Source: CBDCFT01 sp965216365 (lineage in GTDB: Bacteria; Pseudomonadota; Gammaproteobacteria; Arenicellales; CBDCFT01). Taken from it: 64,000 nucleotides of DNA. Made by a program: the position numbers and the translations under genes. This document shows, piece after piece, positions 1-9,237 of this stretch. Position 1 is the first letter of the stretch; each line of letters begins with the position of its first letter. The notes under the pieces are model-generated. The model made no database searches. It worked only from the letters and a program-made list of their open reading frames with translations, and had not been told where the DNA came from. The stretch is from the NCBI GenBank assembly GCA_965216365.1, contig CBDCFT010000015.1:1-64000 (forward strand), in the 5' to 3' direction.

Positions 1-65
1 TGACCGGCGACACCGAGAAACACGATGAGCGTGATGAGAAAATAGGAACGCCCCGACAGTGACAT
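1..65 (-). CDS. N-terminus of a membrane-anchored protein, probably DUF58 (cut by window edge)
   Basis: Only the first 21 codons lie inside the window. They start with ATG four bases after the moxR stop and encode a short polar start (MSLSGRS) followed by a hydrophobic stretch (YFLITLIVFLGVAG) that looks like a membrane anchor. Genes directly downstream of MoxR ATPases usually encode DUF58 proteins, which begin with membrane segments. The DUF58 assignment rests on position only; the visible residues show no more than an N-terminal membrane helix. Confidence 0.5.
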   Translation of the reverse strand, partial: MSLSGRSYFLITLIVFLGVAG

Positions 66-69
66 GATC

Positions 70-1050
70 TTAGTCCGTTACGGGTGCGTTCAAATCCTCA
101 AGTCGTGGCACTTCAATCTGGTCAAGAACGGACGTGGTCACTTGTTCGCCGGTTTGTCCTTCAAGCAACGCGTCGGGTGTCAATATGAGACGATGGGACA
201 TCACCATACGGGCAACGGTTTTAATATCGTCCGGTGTAACAAACTCGCCGTTGCGAATGGCTGCCTCAACCCGCGCGCAACGCATTAACGCGAGTGCACC
301 ACGCGTGGACAGTCCGAGACTGATGTTTTGATGCGAACGCGTTGCCTCGGCCAAGGCAATACAATAATTGTAAACGGCATCGGACACATGCACCTTCGCT
401 GCCTGCTCCCGTGCCGCACTGAAAATATTGTCGGGCAGCGCATCAATTTCCCGGCTGACGTTGTCATGCCCGCCGCCCGGATGATCGTACGCCTCCAGTA
501 CCTGTTTTTCGGTTTCCGCAGCGGGATAGTCGATGGTGATTTTGATCAAAAATCGATCCAGCTGCGATTCGAGTAACGGATAAGTGCCTTCAAATTCATG
601 CGGGTTCTGCGATGCGATAACAAGAAACTCGTCCGGCAATGAATAGGTTTTTCGATCCAGGGTAATACCGCCCTCTTCCATCGCCTGTAACAATGCCGAC
701 TGCGTCTTCGGCCCGGTGCGATTGATCTCGTCCACCAGCACCACGTCGGCAAACAGCGGCCCTTCCAGTAATTCGAACGAACGCGTGTCGGCATTGTATA
801 CATGAATACCGGTCAAGTCTGACGGCATCATGTCGGCTGTGCATTGAATACGTTTGAACTCACCGCGCAGGTGTCGCGACAATGTTTTCGCCAACAGGGT
901 TTTACCCAATCCGGGCACACCTTCGACCAGTATGTGGCCCTTGGCCACCAGGCCGATACACAGTCCGTGTATCACGTCGTTCATGCCAAACAGTGTCCGG
1001 CCGATGTTGTTTTGTAGATGTTGTTCCAGTTGGTACGCAGGTGAAGTCAT
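70..1050 (-). CDS. MoxR-family AAA+ ATPase
   Basis: A 326-residue AAA+ ATPase of the MoxR branch. These act as chaperones that mature or activate partner proteins, often together with DUF58 and von Willebrand A-domain proteins. Walker A GVPGLGKT lies at residues 44-51, Walker B VVLVDE at 103-108, and the sensor ASQN at 146-149, followed by the LDRF segment. Length is typical of the family. The ATG overlaps the upstream DUF4350 stop by four bases (ATGA) and the next gene follows after four bases, so the genes are probably translationally coupled. The substrate is unknown. Confidence 0.93.
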   Translation of the reverse strand: MTSPAYQLEQHLQNNIGRTLFGMNDVIHGLCIGLVAKGHILVEGVPGLGKTLLAKTLSRHLRGEFKRIQCTADMMPSDLTGIHVYNADTRSFELLEGPLFADVVLVDEINRTGPKTQSALLQAMEEGGITLDRKTYSLPDEFLVIASQNPHEFEGTYPLLESQLDRFLIKITIDYPAAETEKQVLEAYDHPGGGHDNVSREIDALPDNIFSAAREQAAKVHVSDAVYNYCIALAEATRSHQNISLGLSTRGALALMRCARVEAAIRNGEFVTPDDIKTVARMVMSHRLILTPDALLEGQTGEQVTTSVLDQIEVPRLEDLNAPVTD

Positions 1051-2369
1051 GAAAGTTTCGATTGCATTTGTTGAATTCGTGAAGAAAGTTTTTGCAGTTC
1101 GCGCTGATTGAAGCGCCCGGTTTGTTCCGCCAGCTCACGCAGCCGGGCTAAATCATCTTTTGCAATGGACGCGTTTTGCTGCAGTAAATCCCATACCGGT
1201 TCGCCGTTGCGTGGCAGGTTATAACGCTGACGCACGTGATTAAAAAATTGTTTCAATAAGCCTTGTTTTATCGAACGCCGGTCCGTACGTCGTGCGTGCA
1301 AACCCGCCATCGCGCCGACGAAATCCGCAGCCTGGGTTTTGCGTTCTCGCTCGAGCACTGGCGCAAGCCGGTTGGTTCTGCCCAACGCATAGATTATCCA
1401 TAATGCACCGAGAAAAAAGAGCGTGTTGTGCAAACGTCGATCAGAAAAAAAAGCGTCGGGATTGTATAACTCGGACAAACCGAAGCGAAAATCCTCAAAA
1501 ATGACGGTTCCACTTGGACCCAGAGATGCATTCACAATGTTAGCGAACAGGCGTGCGTTGTCAGCTTTGCCCAACGTTACATTGCCAAATAAATCAGGAT
1601 AGCTGCTGATCCAGGCGCCGCCTGCACCTTGACGCACTTCCCAAAACACGTTTTCCTTTTCATTTTCTTCCTGCAACAAGGGCAGGGCGAAGCGGGATTC
1701 TTCAATACCTTCGAGTATCGTATTCTCTCGCGGCCAGCGATCATGATGTGTGCTCTCTACCCGCTTTACGTTCTGTAATAACGGGTGTGGTACTTTCGCA
1801 GTGAATGTTATCGCCTCGCGCTCCTTTGTCAGTTCACGCATATCGTGAATGGTTTGCGCAATATCCAGTTTATTCTCTTTTTTATCATCGTTTTCAGTGG
1901 TAACTGCTGACTCATCGATATACTCAGAATCCGGTTCGTATTCAGCAATGTCCATTCCAACTTCTTCCAATTCGTAGAAAAATCTCTGGCTGGCGAACAC
2001 CCAATCTGGCTGGTCGTCATGGGAAACCATAACCAGTACGAAATTACCTTCGTCTATCCATCTTGTGAGCTCTTCCAACTCTTGCGCATCGCGTTTTACT
2101 TCATGCGGCAGGCTGGTTATCAATAAATTCCCTATTGCGGATGTACTCGCATCCGCAACAAAGTCATCAAATCGTTTGCGCAGACTCAAGGTGGGTATTT
2201 GGTTTTCGTCCACCCAGGTCTTTAATGCCATTAAACCGAACTCCCTACGGTCTGCACTGGTCGGTTTTGAAACCGGGGTTTTGTCGGGGTCGGCCGGCGG
2301 CACGATCAACGTGACCACGACCAGCGTGGATAGCAGCGCTCCGATGAATGTAATCGACCGGTCTTTCAC
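1047..2369 (-). CDS. DUF4350 domain-containing membrane protein
   Basis: A 440-residue protein with one membrane helix at residues 7-24 and a second near 310-332, the two ends enclosing an extracytoplasmic region. The segment around residues 80-115 (LLITSLPHEV, then RWIDEGNFVLVM) resembles the DUF4350 domain, whose fold is related to glutamine-amidotransferase-like domains. The C-terminal 100 residues are charged and helical and should lie in the cytoplasm. The start is GTG. It is the third gene of the MoxR operon, where DUF4350 proteins are commonly found. The molecular function is unknown. Confidence 0.75.
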   Translation of the reverse strand: MKDRSITFIGALLSTLVVVTLIVPPADPDKTPVSKPTSADRREFGLMALKTWVDENQIPTLSLRKRFDDFVADASTSAIGNLLITSLPHEVKRDAQELEELTRWIDEGNFVLVMVSHDDQPDWVFASQRFFYELEEVGMDIAEYEPDSEYIDESAVTTENDDKKENKLDIAQTIHDMRELTKEREAITFTAKVPHPLLQNVKRVESTHHDRWPRENTILEGIEESRFALPLLQEENEKENVFWEVRQGAGGAWISSYPDLFGNVTLGKADNARLFANIVNASLGPSGTVIFEDFRFGLSELYNPDAFFSDRRLHNTLFFLGALWIIYALGRTNRLAPVLERERKTQAADFVGAMAGLHARRTDRRSIKQGLLKQFFNHVRQRYNLPRNGEPVWDLLQQNASIAKDDLARLRELAEQTGRFNQRELQKLSSRIQQMQSKLS

Positions 2370-2375
2370 GTTGCA

Positions 2376-3335
2376 CTAGGCATTGGATTTCGCCGGCAAT
2401 CCCAGTAAGCGGTTTGATTCTTCAAAACACCGGGCCAATGCTTCCGCACTCAATTGCTCGCCACCGTAAAGACTGCGTTCAGCGCGCTCGACCAAATCCT
2501 GAAAACTCCGTGTCACGGTTTGGTTGCCACCACTGCCAAATAACTTGAGGAATTCCCGGTTGGTACGGCTTCGGTCATCAGGCAGCTTACCGCAGCGAAT
2601 TAATTGATCGATACACATGCTAAGCAATGCCTGAGGTTGCATTTGTTGCGGCATTTTCTGAATACTGTCTGTGGTCAACAATTCCACGTCCGTCATATTT
2701 GAACCTGCACTCGTCTGCGAACTGGTGGAAAGCCGCGAACGAGTGCGACGACGAAACAACCCCCCTGCTTTCAATTCGTTAACTACAATACTCAGCGCTA
2801 ACAGGACGATGATGGCAAAACTGCCATACAGTATAAATTTTCGCGTTTCCTCGGAAAACGTAAGGGCTTTTAGAATGTCTTCGAGCCACTTCAGGTCGGC
2901 ATCGTCCTGGGTGCGAATCTTGTCTTCCAGCCAGGCGAGGAATCTTTCCCACCAACCAATTTTTTTTGCATTCGCGTCTACGACTAATGTATCCGATAAA
3001 AACTGATCGAGATTCGTATATAAAAACGATACGCGCGCTGGTTCAGGATTGATCCTGGCAGCGAACAATTTTTCAATATCAAGAACTTCGCGATAGGTTA
3101 ATTTGGCGAATCGATCATCGAAACTAGTTTCGCCAAGGAACGAGTTCTGTAGTTGTTCACCCAACCGGGGGCAATGCAGATTAACTGTTTGTGCATCGTC
3201 TATTTCCCGTTCGCCCAATACGCTTATGCAGCTTTGAACTGCATTAAACAGTTCCTCATGTGTGTCAATTGCGAACGTTTGAACGGGCGTTGCAAACAGA
3301 ATCAAAAACAACAATCCCGTTCGAAAAACAATCAC
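2376..3335 (-). CDS. DUF4129-like membrane protein
   Basis: A 319-residue protein with an N-terminal signal sequence (residues 1-22), an extracytoplasmic region, one strong membrane helix near 164-183 and a C-terminal cytoplasmic domain. The last part (NREFLKLFG, then VERAERSLYGGEQLS) matches the pattern of DUF4129 domains found in MoxR/DUF58/transglutaminase operons. The start is GTG, three bases after the preceding gene's stop. It probably forms a membrane complex with its neighbours, judging by synteny only. Confidence 0.7.
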   Translation of the reverse strand: MIVFRTGLLFLILFATPVQTFAIDTHEELFNAVQSCISVLGEREIDDAQTVNLHCPRLGEQLQNSFLGETSFDDRFAKLTYREVLDIEKLFAARINPEPARVSFLYTNLDQFLSDTLVVDANAKKIGWWERFLAWLEDKIRTQDDADLKWLEDILKALTFSEETRKFILYGSFAIIVLLALSIVVNELKAGGLFRRRTRSRLSTSSQTSAGSNMTDVELLTTDSIQKMPQQMQPQALLSMCIDQLIRCGKLPDDRSRTNREFLKLFGSGGNQTVTRSFQDLVERAERSLYGGEQLSAEALARCFEESNRLLGLPAKSNA

Positions 3336-3338
3336 AAT

Positions 3339-4124
3339 CTACACCGCCATACGGGCTTCTAAATCCGTTCCCTGTTTGCGTAGCTTGAGATCGTTCGTTT
3401 GGACTAACATGACGGATGCAAGTAAAGGCATCGTGAGTGTGTATATAATCGTATTTCCAATCACTGAAATTAGGATTATCGCCTGAAATGCGGGCGCATC
3501 ATCGGAAAAGGTCCCCATCATCATTCCAACGCCCAGTAAGACTATAGCGCCAATAGCTATCGAGAAAACTACCATGACGATGACCGGAACGAAAAATACA
3601 ATCGTCGTGCGCCACCAGTTTTTCCACACTAAATTGTGACTCATTTTTAACGATGTAAAGGTTTTTTCATCGTCTACAATTATCAATGCACTGTACAAAA
3701 ATAGACTCACCATAAGAATCACACCGGGTATGATGAGCAACACCATCCCTAATATTAAGGCAATCATATAAAACACTGTTGCAACTATGATGGGCAGGAG
3801 TTTTCGTAGCCCGACATTCAGTGCGGTTGCATTGCTACATTCTTCATCAGTTGCCACGCTATGCATGCGAAAGAAAAACCCATTGTAGAATACAATTCCA
3901 ATAATCAATGTAATTGCAAATAAAATCCAATAAACTGGATCTGTCGTAGCACCAAATTCAGGAACTTCACTGGCTACAAGAGAGAAGATAATTTCCGGTG
4001 TACTTACAATGAATGCGTATAGAAAAGAAAACAATACAACCTTTTTGAAGCTCGCCTTATATAGACGAAACGCGTTATCCAGTACCTTGCCGATTGTTTG
4101 TGGTTCCTGCGCGTAGAGTGACAT
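3339..4124 (-). CDS. Multi-pass membrane protein at head of MoxR operon
   Basis: A 261-residue protein with about six hydrophobic segments. It starts with a short cytoplasmic N-terminus (TIGKVLDNAFRLYKASFKKV) before the first helix. This FRLYK...F start plus repeated long helices is typical of poorly characterised integral-membrane families related to the glycerophosphodiester-phosphodiesterase membrane domain. It is the first gene of the five-gene minus-strand operon; a hairpin at 4230-4262 separates it from the gene upstream. No catalytic residues are recognisable. Confidence 0.65.
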   Translation of the reverse strand: MSLYAQEPQTIGKVLDNAFRLYKASFKKVVLFSFLYAFIVSTPEIIFSLVASEVPEFGATTDPVYWILFAITLIIGIVFYNGFFFRMHSVATDEECSNATALNVGLRKLLPIIVATVFYMIALILGMVLLIIPGVILMVSLFLYSALIIVDDEKTFTSLKMSHNLVWKNWWRTTIVFFVPVIVMVVFSIAIGAIVLLGVGMMMGTFSDDAPAFQAIILISVIGNTIIYTLTMPLLASVMLVQTNDLKLRKQGTDLEARMAV

Positions 4125-4229
4125 GTGTATTCCCTTTCTTTATTTCAATGGATTTAGAACGACCCCTCCCGAAGGCAAATCATTTTAACATGCGGGAAAC
4201 GAGCAATATTCGATTTAACAAGTCTTAAC

Positions 4230-4262
4230 ACATCGCCTGAACGAATCGTGTTCAGGCGATGT
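4230..4262 (-). terminator. Strong hairpin after the CopD-like gene
   Basis: A perfect 13-bp inverted repeat (arms 4230-4242 and 4250-4262, 7-base loop) lies 11 bases beyond the stop of the minus-strand CopD-like gene. The following minus-strand bases are only moderately T-rich, so intrinsic termination is likely but not textbook. Confidence 0.7.
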
Positions 4263-4272
4263 AACGATTGAG

Positions 4273-4726
4273 TTACCAGTACCTACCTGACGCCCCTGTC
4301 ACGGCGACAATCACACCCAGTACGAGATTGGTTGTCACAATAAGCCTGATCTGATTTAAATACTTCGCACATTCCGGAAAATTTTTATCTACGAGAGCTT
4401 GTTTGAATCGTCGATAAGGCGCGAACCAAAGATGCAGATAAATCAAAACCATCAACCAGCCAAGACCATGCATAATGTGAATATGCATGGGCAAATTTGA
4501 AAATCCATTCCACACGCCGAAACACCATCCAGTAGCCGGTGATCAGCAATATTAGAATCGCCATCCAAACCCAGGGCAAGAATTTTTTAAACGTACGACC
4601 CCATAATGGCAACCGGTCTTTCGGTTCCAGTTCACCCGCGGCGGGTCGTAATACCATAACGGCGAAAAACATGCCGCCAATCCAAACGATGGCGGCAAGA
4701 ATATGCAGGCTGATAGCGATTGTCAT
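4273..4726 (-). pseudogene. CopD-family membrane protein, split by one-base frameshift
   Basis: Two overlapping frames make one four-helix membrane protein of about 150 residues. The N-terminal part (starting MTIAISLHILAAIVWIGGMF) matches the start of small CopD-like proteins. The C-terminal part (MHIHIMHGLGWLMVLIYLHL, ending VTGASGRYW) matches their second half with its conserved histidines. The total span is one base more than a multiple of three, so a single extra base near 4505-4525 explains the break. The family is linked to copper or heme handling, but these short members are uncharacterised. Probably an intact gene with a sequence error; true inactivation cannot be excluded. Confidence 0.75.
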
Positions 4727-4806
4727 TGGGTTAGTCTTTTAAGTTTGGGTACGAAATACCAGTCGAGGCAAATTGATTCCTGTGCCGGAAGCGGTGGCAA
4801 CTACTC

Positions 4807-5685
4807 CTAGCTTTCAAGTTCGACCCATACAGGTTGATGATCCGAGCCGTCGGCATATTCGTCTACCCACGATGAATTAGCGCACGTCGCGAGTCCAGGA
4901 GTCAAAAAACAATAGTCGAGTTGGGCACCTCGCCTGTTGTCCGTGCGATCCGGTTTTGGATGCCAGGTCAGCACTTTGTGCCCAGGATTATTACATGCCC
5001 AAATATCTGTTAGATATGCGACATTGTTTTTGGTAACCGCCGAGGCAATAATTTCGTACTCTGGACTATTCGGTTCCATATTAAAGTCGCCCAATACAAC
5101 CGCATTGTCCGGCATGGGTGGTTGACTCATGCCAGAAGACCAATCCCGGTCAGGATGTTCGCTGGCTGACCCCGTCCAGGCACCGCCTTGGTCAGGTGCA
5201 TCATGCACTAACGTTAAGATGAACTTCGCCTGACGCTGACGTTCTTCGCTTGAAGCAGAGCCAAAGTGAACATCATATATTCTTAACGGGCCAATTGGTG
5301 AATCTAACACACCTTCGAGCACACCCATCTGCATATTGAATTCATATTCAATATTAATACGCGGCAACGGATAATATCGCTTACTTAAAATTGGCCATCG
5401 ACTCAGCAACATTTGTCCATGCTGAACGCGGCGATTGACAACCGTTCCGTCGGACCGGATTTCGCTGCCATCGATATCGAAAGCGGCATCATAGATCCAG
5501 TAATAATCAGGTAACAGTGCAGCAATATCTTCGGGTTGCGATGGCCCATTTGGTGGCCCATAGTTTCGCTCAACTTCCTGTAGCGCAATTATGTCAGCAC
5601 CACGAACTGCATCGACAATACGTTTTAAATCGTATTGGTCATCCTTCCCGATAGCATAGTGAATGTTGTAAGTAACGATCTTCAC
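4807..5685 (-). CDS. Endonuclease/exonuclease/phosphatase (EEP) family hydrolase
   Basis: A 292-residue metal-dependent phosphoesterase of the DNase I-like fold. Visible family motifs are TYNIHYA near the start, IIALQEVE (metal-binding Glu) around residue 37, a VHFGS stretch, LGDFNMEPNSPEY with the catalytic Asp/Asn, and a C-terminal GSDHQPV with the catalytic His. No signal peptide is visible, so it should be cytoplasmic. The substrate could be DNA, a phosphoinositide-like or another phosphodiester; the sequence alone does not decide. It stands just downstream of the multicopper oxidase in the same direction. Confidence 0.88.
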   Translation of the reverse strand: MKIVTYNIHYAIGKDDQYDLKRIVDAVRGADIIALQEVERNYGPPNGPSQPEDIAALLPDYYWIYDAAFDIDGSEIRSDGTVVNRRVQHGQMLLSRWPILSKRYYPLPRINIEYEFNMQMGVLEGVLDSPIGPLRIYDVHFGSASSEERQRQAKFILTLVHDAPDQGGAWTGSASEHPDRDWSSGMSQPPMPDNAVVLGDFNMEPNSPEYEIIASAVTKNNVAYLTDIWACNNPGHKVLTWHPKPDRTDNRRGAQLDYCFLTPGLATCANSSWVDEYADGSDHQPVWVELES

Positions 5686-5703
5686 GTTATGAGATAGAGG
5701 AGA

Positions 5704-7128
5704 TCAAGTTACTCTGATAAAACTGGTCATGCCACTTTCCTGGTGCTCCAATACATGACAGTGAAACATCCAGTCGCCGGGGTTATCAGCCACAAACGCG
5801 ATCTCAACCGTCTCGCCATTCATCACCAATACCGTGTCCTGCCACTGTCGGTGTTTTGTTGCAGAACCATCACGACTCAGCACCCTAAAAGAATGACCGT
5901 GTAAATGCATGGGGTGATCAAATGCGGTGTCGTTTTGTATTTTTAGAACTACCGATTCATTTCTATTAAATTCAAAAAACGGTTTTTGTAACGGCATGAT
6001 GCCGACCTCGTCATTCATCGCCCATACCACGCCTTGCTCAACCATGTCTCGAATCGCCGTCCATTCACCGTTGACTTTAGCCCCACGCATGCGTCCCATC
6101 GCCCCACCCGCCAATACGACATCATAACGTTGCGCATTGTCTATATTCGGTTCAGGTAATGGATTCGCAGGCAGTTGCACCGGTATATTCAACGGCTTGT
6201 CGCGCAGTGCGCTTTGCTCCGTGTAAACGAATTTGAAAACGTCATAGTGTTCACGATAAAAACGGTCAACAATGGCAACCGAATCACCCGGCGCTTGCAT
6301 CACATCCACCACAACGTCCGCACGCATGGCCGCGCCGAGAATAACAAGACCGTCGTCTGGTACATGCGGTTCGACGGGTTGCCCATCAATAGCAATGACT
6401 TGAATGTTGGTTGCACTAAAATCCAGGGCATAAGCGCGCGCGTTGGATGCATTGATTAAACGCAAACGCAGGCGCTCGCCACTACGCACATTTATATTAG
6501 GTTCAATTCGCCCGTTAACCGTAACCGTGTTACCGATTCGGCCCGCATGACTCATGTCGCGCATGCGTTTAAAACTCTCCGAGATTGTCGCCTGTTCCGT
6601 AACACGCCAGTCGTCCAACACCAAAACCAGATCACGATCCACTGCAACGGGTTCGCGCTCTTCGACGATCAATGCGCCGGACAAGCCACGGCCAACCTGT
6701 TCGCTGCTGTTAAAGTGCGGGTGATACCAAAACGTGCCGGCATCGGGCAAATCAAACTCATAAATAAATGATTCACCTGCTTCGATCGGTGCTTGCGTGA
6801 GGTGAGGAACACCATCCATCGGGTTCGGCATTCGAATGCCATGACAATGCAGCGTCGTGGGTTCGGTTAGTTGATTATCCAGTTTTATGCGTAAATGTTC
6901 GCCTTGCACTGCGCGAATGACCGGCCCAGGAATCTTCCCGTCGTAACACCAGACCGGCGTCGGCGGATACGGCCCACCCTGAAAATAAGCGTTGCTTTGT
7001 GCCGCAGTCAGAATGTAATCCCTCGTTTGATTGGATTGCGCTGACAACAAGCGGGGAAACGTGGCGCTGGCAATAATGCCCGCACCGGCGGTTAGAAAGT
7101 CACGTCGTGCAGTGTTGATTCTTAACAT
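5704..7128 (-). CDS. Multicopper oxidase with Tat signal
   Basis: A 474-residue three-cupredoxin-domain oxidase. The N-terminus has a twin-arginine signal (RRDFL, residues 8-12, then a hydrophobic stretch), so the folded copper enzyme should be exported to the periplasm. All four copper-binding motifs are visible: HCHG and WYHPH in the first domain, HPMHLHGHSF and HCHVLEHQESGM in the last, giving the type 1, 2 and 3 centres and the axial Met. Such enzymes oxidise Cu(I), metals or phenols with reduction of O2 to water. A role in copper tolerance is plausible, and the CopD-like protein nearby fits, but no methionine-rich CueO-type insert is obvious. Confidence 0.9.
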   Translation of the reverse strand: MLRINTARRDFLTAGAGIIASATFPRLLSAQSNQTRDYILTAAQSNAYFQGGPYPPTPVWCYDGKIPGPVIRAVQGEHLRIKLDNQLTEPTTLHCHGIRMPNPMDGVPHLTQAPIEAGESFIYEFDLPDAGTFWYHPHFNSSEQVGRGLSGALIVEEREPVAVDRDLVLVLDDWRVTEQATISESFKRMRDMSHAGRIGNTVTVNGRIEPNINVRSGERLRLRLINASNARAYALDFSATNIQVIAIDGQPVEPHVPDDGLVILGAAMRADVVVDVMQAPGDSVAIVDRFYREHYDVFKFVYTEQSALRDKPLNIPVQLPANPLPEPNIDNAQRYDVVLAGGAMGRMRGAKVNGEWTAIRDMVEQGVVWAMNDEVGIMPLQKPFFEFNRNESVVLKIQNDTAFDHPMHLHGHSFRVLSRDGSATKHRQWQDTVLVMNGETVEIAFVADNPGDWMFHCHVLEHQESGMTSFIRVT

Positions 7129-7155
7129 CGCTCTCGTCGCACGTCTAAAACAGGA

Positions 7156-7939
7156 TCAGTTTGATTTCATGGCATCGTGCAGTGCTTGCACATCATTCTT
7201 CGCCGCTTCCAGCAAAAGCATGTTATCCGCACCCGCAACTACAAATGAGTAACCAGATTGATATAAATAGTCCGATGGGTAGCCCGGAAATGGAATACAG
7301 CCGAGCAACTTGCCTGCCTTGAGCACTGCTTTTTCTATCTGTGCTCATAGCTTTTTTGAAATCATCCGATGCGAAATCACCGAGCTTCCCTAGCGAAGCG
7401 GACAAATCCGTTGGCCCGATAAAAATCATATCTATTCCATCGACTGCAACAATGTCATCAATTTGTTCAACCGCTGATCTCGACTCCACTTGCCCAATCA
7501 AGAGGAACTCCGAATCCAACCAATCTAAATAACCTTCTACATCTTTACCGTGACCCGACGCGCGTAAGATGGGTGGCGCTGCACCACGAATTCCAGCGGG
7601 GCCATAACGACATGCTTTCACCACATCACGCGCCTCCTCGACATCACTAACGTTCGGCACCATGATTCCCGCCGGGCCGACATCCATAATGCGCTTTATG
7701 GTTGCTGTATCGCTACTCGTCGCACGAATCACAGGTAAACAATCCGTTCCTTGTATCGCCTGCATCATACTGATGGCATCCAACACCGAACCCGGTCCAT
7801 GCTCTAGATCAATCATGGCGATGTCATAACCGGCGTGCGCCATGATCTCCGACGCGATAGGGCTGAATGTCTCCAACCAGCAACCGGTCAATTTTTCGTT
7901 ATTTTTAAATCTTGATTTAACTTTGAGTTTACTAATCAT
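7156..7939 (-). pseudogene. HpcH/HpaI aldolase family protein, frameshifted near the 3' end
   Basis: A TIM-barrel class II aldolase/citrate-lyase-family protein of about 260 residues. The ATG at 7939 precedes a typical start, with METAL-site and active-site motifs visible: CWLETFSPIASEIMAHAGYD, IDLEHGPG, VPNVSDVEEA, GQVESRSAVEQID and FIGPTDLSASLG. The frame breaks at about 7335. The C-terminal part (EKAVLKAGKLLG, then SFVVAGADNMLLL) continues in another frame to a TGA at 7156. The span is one base over a multiple of three, consistent with a single inserted base. The family cleaves or condenses 2-keto acids with pyruvate; the substrate is unknown. Confidence 0.82.
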
Positions 7940-8055
7940 TGTTGAATTCCGGATTTCGCAGAATGCAGTCTTAAGTCTAATTGAATTCCTATGCGCTGTA
8001 TTTCCCCTTGACCCATTGAAAACATCATGTATAAATCGCCGATAATAACCGTGTG

Positions 8056-8079
8056 ATGTCAATACTATTGTATTGACAT
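8056..8079 (+). promoter_or_regulatory. Palindromic operator over a consensus -35 box
   Basis: Ten-base arms (8056-8065 and 8070-8079) form a perfect inverted repeat around TATT. The right arm contains TTGACA (8073-8078), a consensus -35; a weak -10 (TAATTT, 8096-8101) follows 17 bases later and would place transcription start at the ATG of the RHH gene (8108). Ribbon-helix-helix antitoxins usually repress their own promoter through such palindromes, so autoregulation is the likely role. Confidence 0.65.
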
Positions 8080-8107
8080 ATGATTTAGCCAGTAGTAATT
8101 TTCAATC

Positions 8108-8605
8108 ATGGCCACAGAACGCAAAACCACCCAACTGCAACTACGCGTGTCGCCAAGCGAGAAGGCCGCTATTGCTCGAGCGGCGAAACGAGAGGGTACG
8201 GACATTTCCAGTTACGTTTTGAAACGAATTATCCCGAATAAAAATAGTGATTTTCAAAAGTTACTTACCGAACTCAATCACACAGCCGATAGAAGCTACG
8301 CATTTGCATCACTCAATGGCTTTTTAAAAAGCCTGAGAAAACACGAATTTCTACAGGCGGTCGAAGAACCAACGCTTTCTCAATTGAACGAATTCGATGC
8401 AAACTATGTTGCCGCTATGGTCGAACATGCTGCACATCAAAAGAAGCTTCCAGCACCAAAATGGACAAAAACAATTCAGCCACTAAAAAATCCATTCTTC
8501 GGTTCTGAGCTATCCAAATTACATTTGTATTTGCTGTTGTCGTCACCGGTAGCGTTTCGTCGTCGAAACATTTTTATCGACGCAACAGTTGGACACCGGG
8601 TTTAA
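8108..8605 (+). CDS. Ribbon-helix-helix (DUF1778-like) protein, putative antitoxin/regulator
   Basis: A 165-residue protein. Residues 5-45 (TTQLQLRVSPSEKAAIARAA, then DISSYVLKRI) have the strand-helix-helix pattern of Arc/MetJ-type DNA-binding antitoxins and DUF1778 proteins. The rest is helical, unrecognised, and longer than in simple antitoxins. It is followed two bases later by a nucleotidyltransferase, so the two form an operon. No Shine-Dalgarno sequence precedes the ATG. The palindrome over its promoter suggests self-repression. It may neutralise the downstream enzyme, but a pure regulator role is also possible. Confidence 0.7.
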   Translation: MATERKTTQLQLRVSPSEKAAIARAAKREGTDISSYVLKRIIPNKNSDFQKLLTELNHTADRSYAFASLNGFLKSLRKHEFLQAVEEPTLSQLNEFDANYVAAMVEHAAHQKKLPAPKWTKTIQPLKNPFFGSELSKLHLYLLLSSPVAFRRRNIFIDATVGHRV

Positions 8606-8607
8606 AT

Positions 8608-9126
8608 ATGTCCTCTTTATCACGTGCAGACATAAAAGATCTTTTCTATCTTTTAAACGAACAACTCGAAAAAGATGACATCACTGGGGAGTTGTATCTC
8701 GTTGGTGGGGCTGTGATGTGCCTAATTTACAATGCGCGCGCTTCGACTATTGACGTTGATGGTTTGTTTAAACCACCCCGCCAAGTTCGCGAAGCGGCGA
8801 ATAAAGTCGGTAGAGACGCTGGGTTCGATGAACATTGGCTCAACGATGCTGTAAAAGGATACTTGAGCGAAACTGGAACCTTCGGTGACTACATCGAACT
8901 ATCGAATCTAAAAGTTTATGTGGCACAACCGGAATACCTGCTTGCAATGAAATGCTTAGCCATGCGTATCGGCCTCGAATTTCATGATGAAAATGATATG
9001 CGTTATCTGCTCCGCTATCTAAACATCGAATCTTACGACGACGCGATAGCCGTTATCACACAGTTCTACCCACTGGAAAAATTTCCGCAAAAAACATTAT
9101 ACGCACTGGAAGAAATTCTCTCTTAG
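8608..9126 (+). CDS. MNT-type nucleotidyltransferase (DUF6036/AbiEii-like), putative toxin
   Basis: A 172-residue minimal nucleotidyltransferase. The fold signature is clear: a strand ending in VGGAVM (Gly33-Gly34) followed by the metal-binding pair in TIDVD (Asp49, Asp51). LAMKCLAMR then marks the helix common to AbiEii/DUF6036-like proteins. Members of this superfamily transfer nucleotides to protein or tRNA and act as toxins or abortive-infection effectors when paired with a regulator. Here the pair is an RHH protein rather than the HEPN or AbiEi partners usual for MNT modules. Its last 296 bases are duplicated exactly at 16456-16751. Confidence 0.72.
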   Translation: MSSLSRADIKDLFYLLNEQLEKDDITGELYLVGGAVMCLIYNARASTIDVDGLFKPPRQVREAANKVGRDAGFDEHWLNDAVKGYLSETGTFGDYIELSNLKVYVAQPEYLLAMKCLAMRIGLEFHDENDMRYLLRYLNIESYDDAIAVITQFYPLEKFPQKTLYALEEILS

Positions 9127-9237
9127 GAAGATTTCATAACTCTGCCTCGCGAGTTAGATATCGTTCAGCATATATTCATTGGTTAGAGAGTTTGGTGGCT
9201 ATGGGTGGGATCGAACCACCGACCTTGCGATTATGAG
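8831..9237. repeat. 407-bp exact direct repeat, copy 1
   Basis: By eye this stretch is identical to 16456-16862 (constant offset 7625). It covers the last 296 bases of the nucleotidyltransferase gene, the spacer, and 45 bases of the tRNA-Met 3' half. It stops in the middle of the anticodon loop. The copies diverge sharply on the right and more gradually on the left. Confidence 0.92.

Noticed and set aside
4807..5685. A second exodeoxyribonuclease III
   Set aside because: It shares the EEP fold but lacks the XthA start pattern; the real xthA is at 28269-29036.
9193..9237. A second tRNA-Met gene
   Set aside because: Only the 3' half is present (anticodon to CCA); the 5' half is replaced by unrelated sequence.
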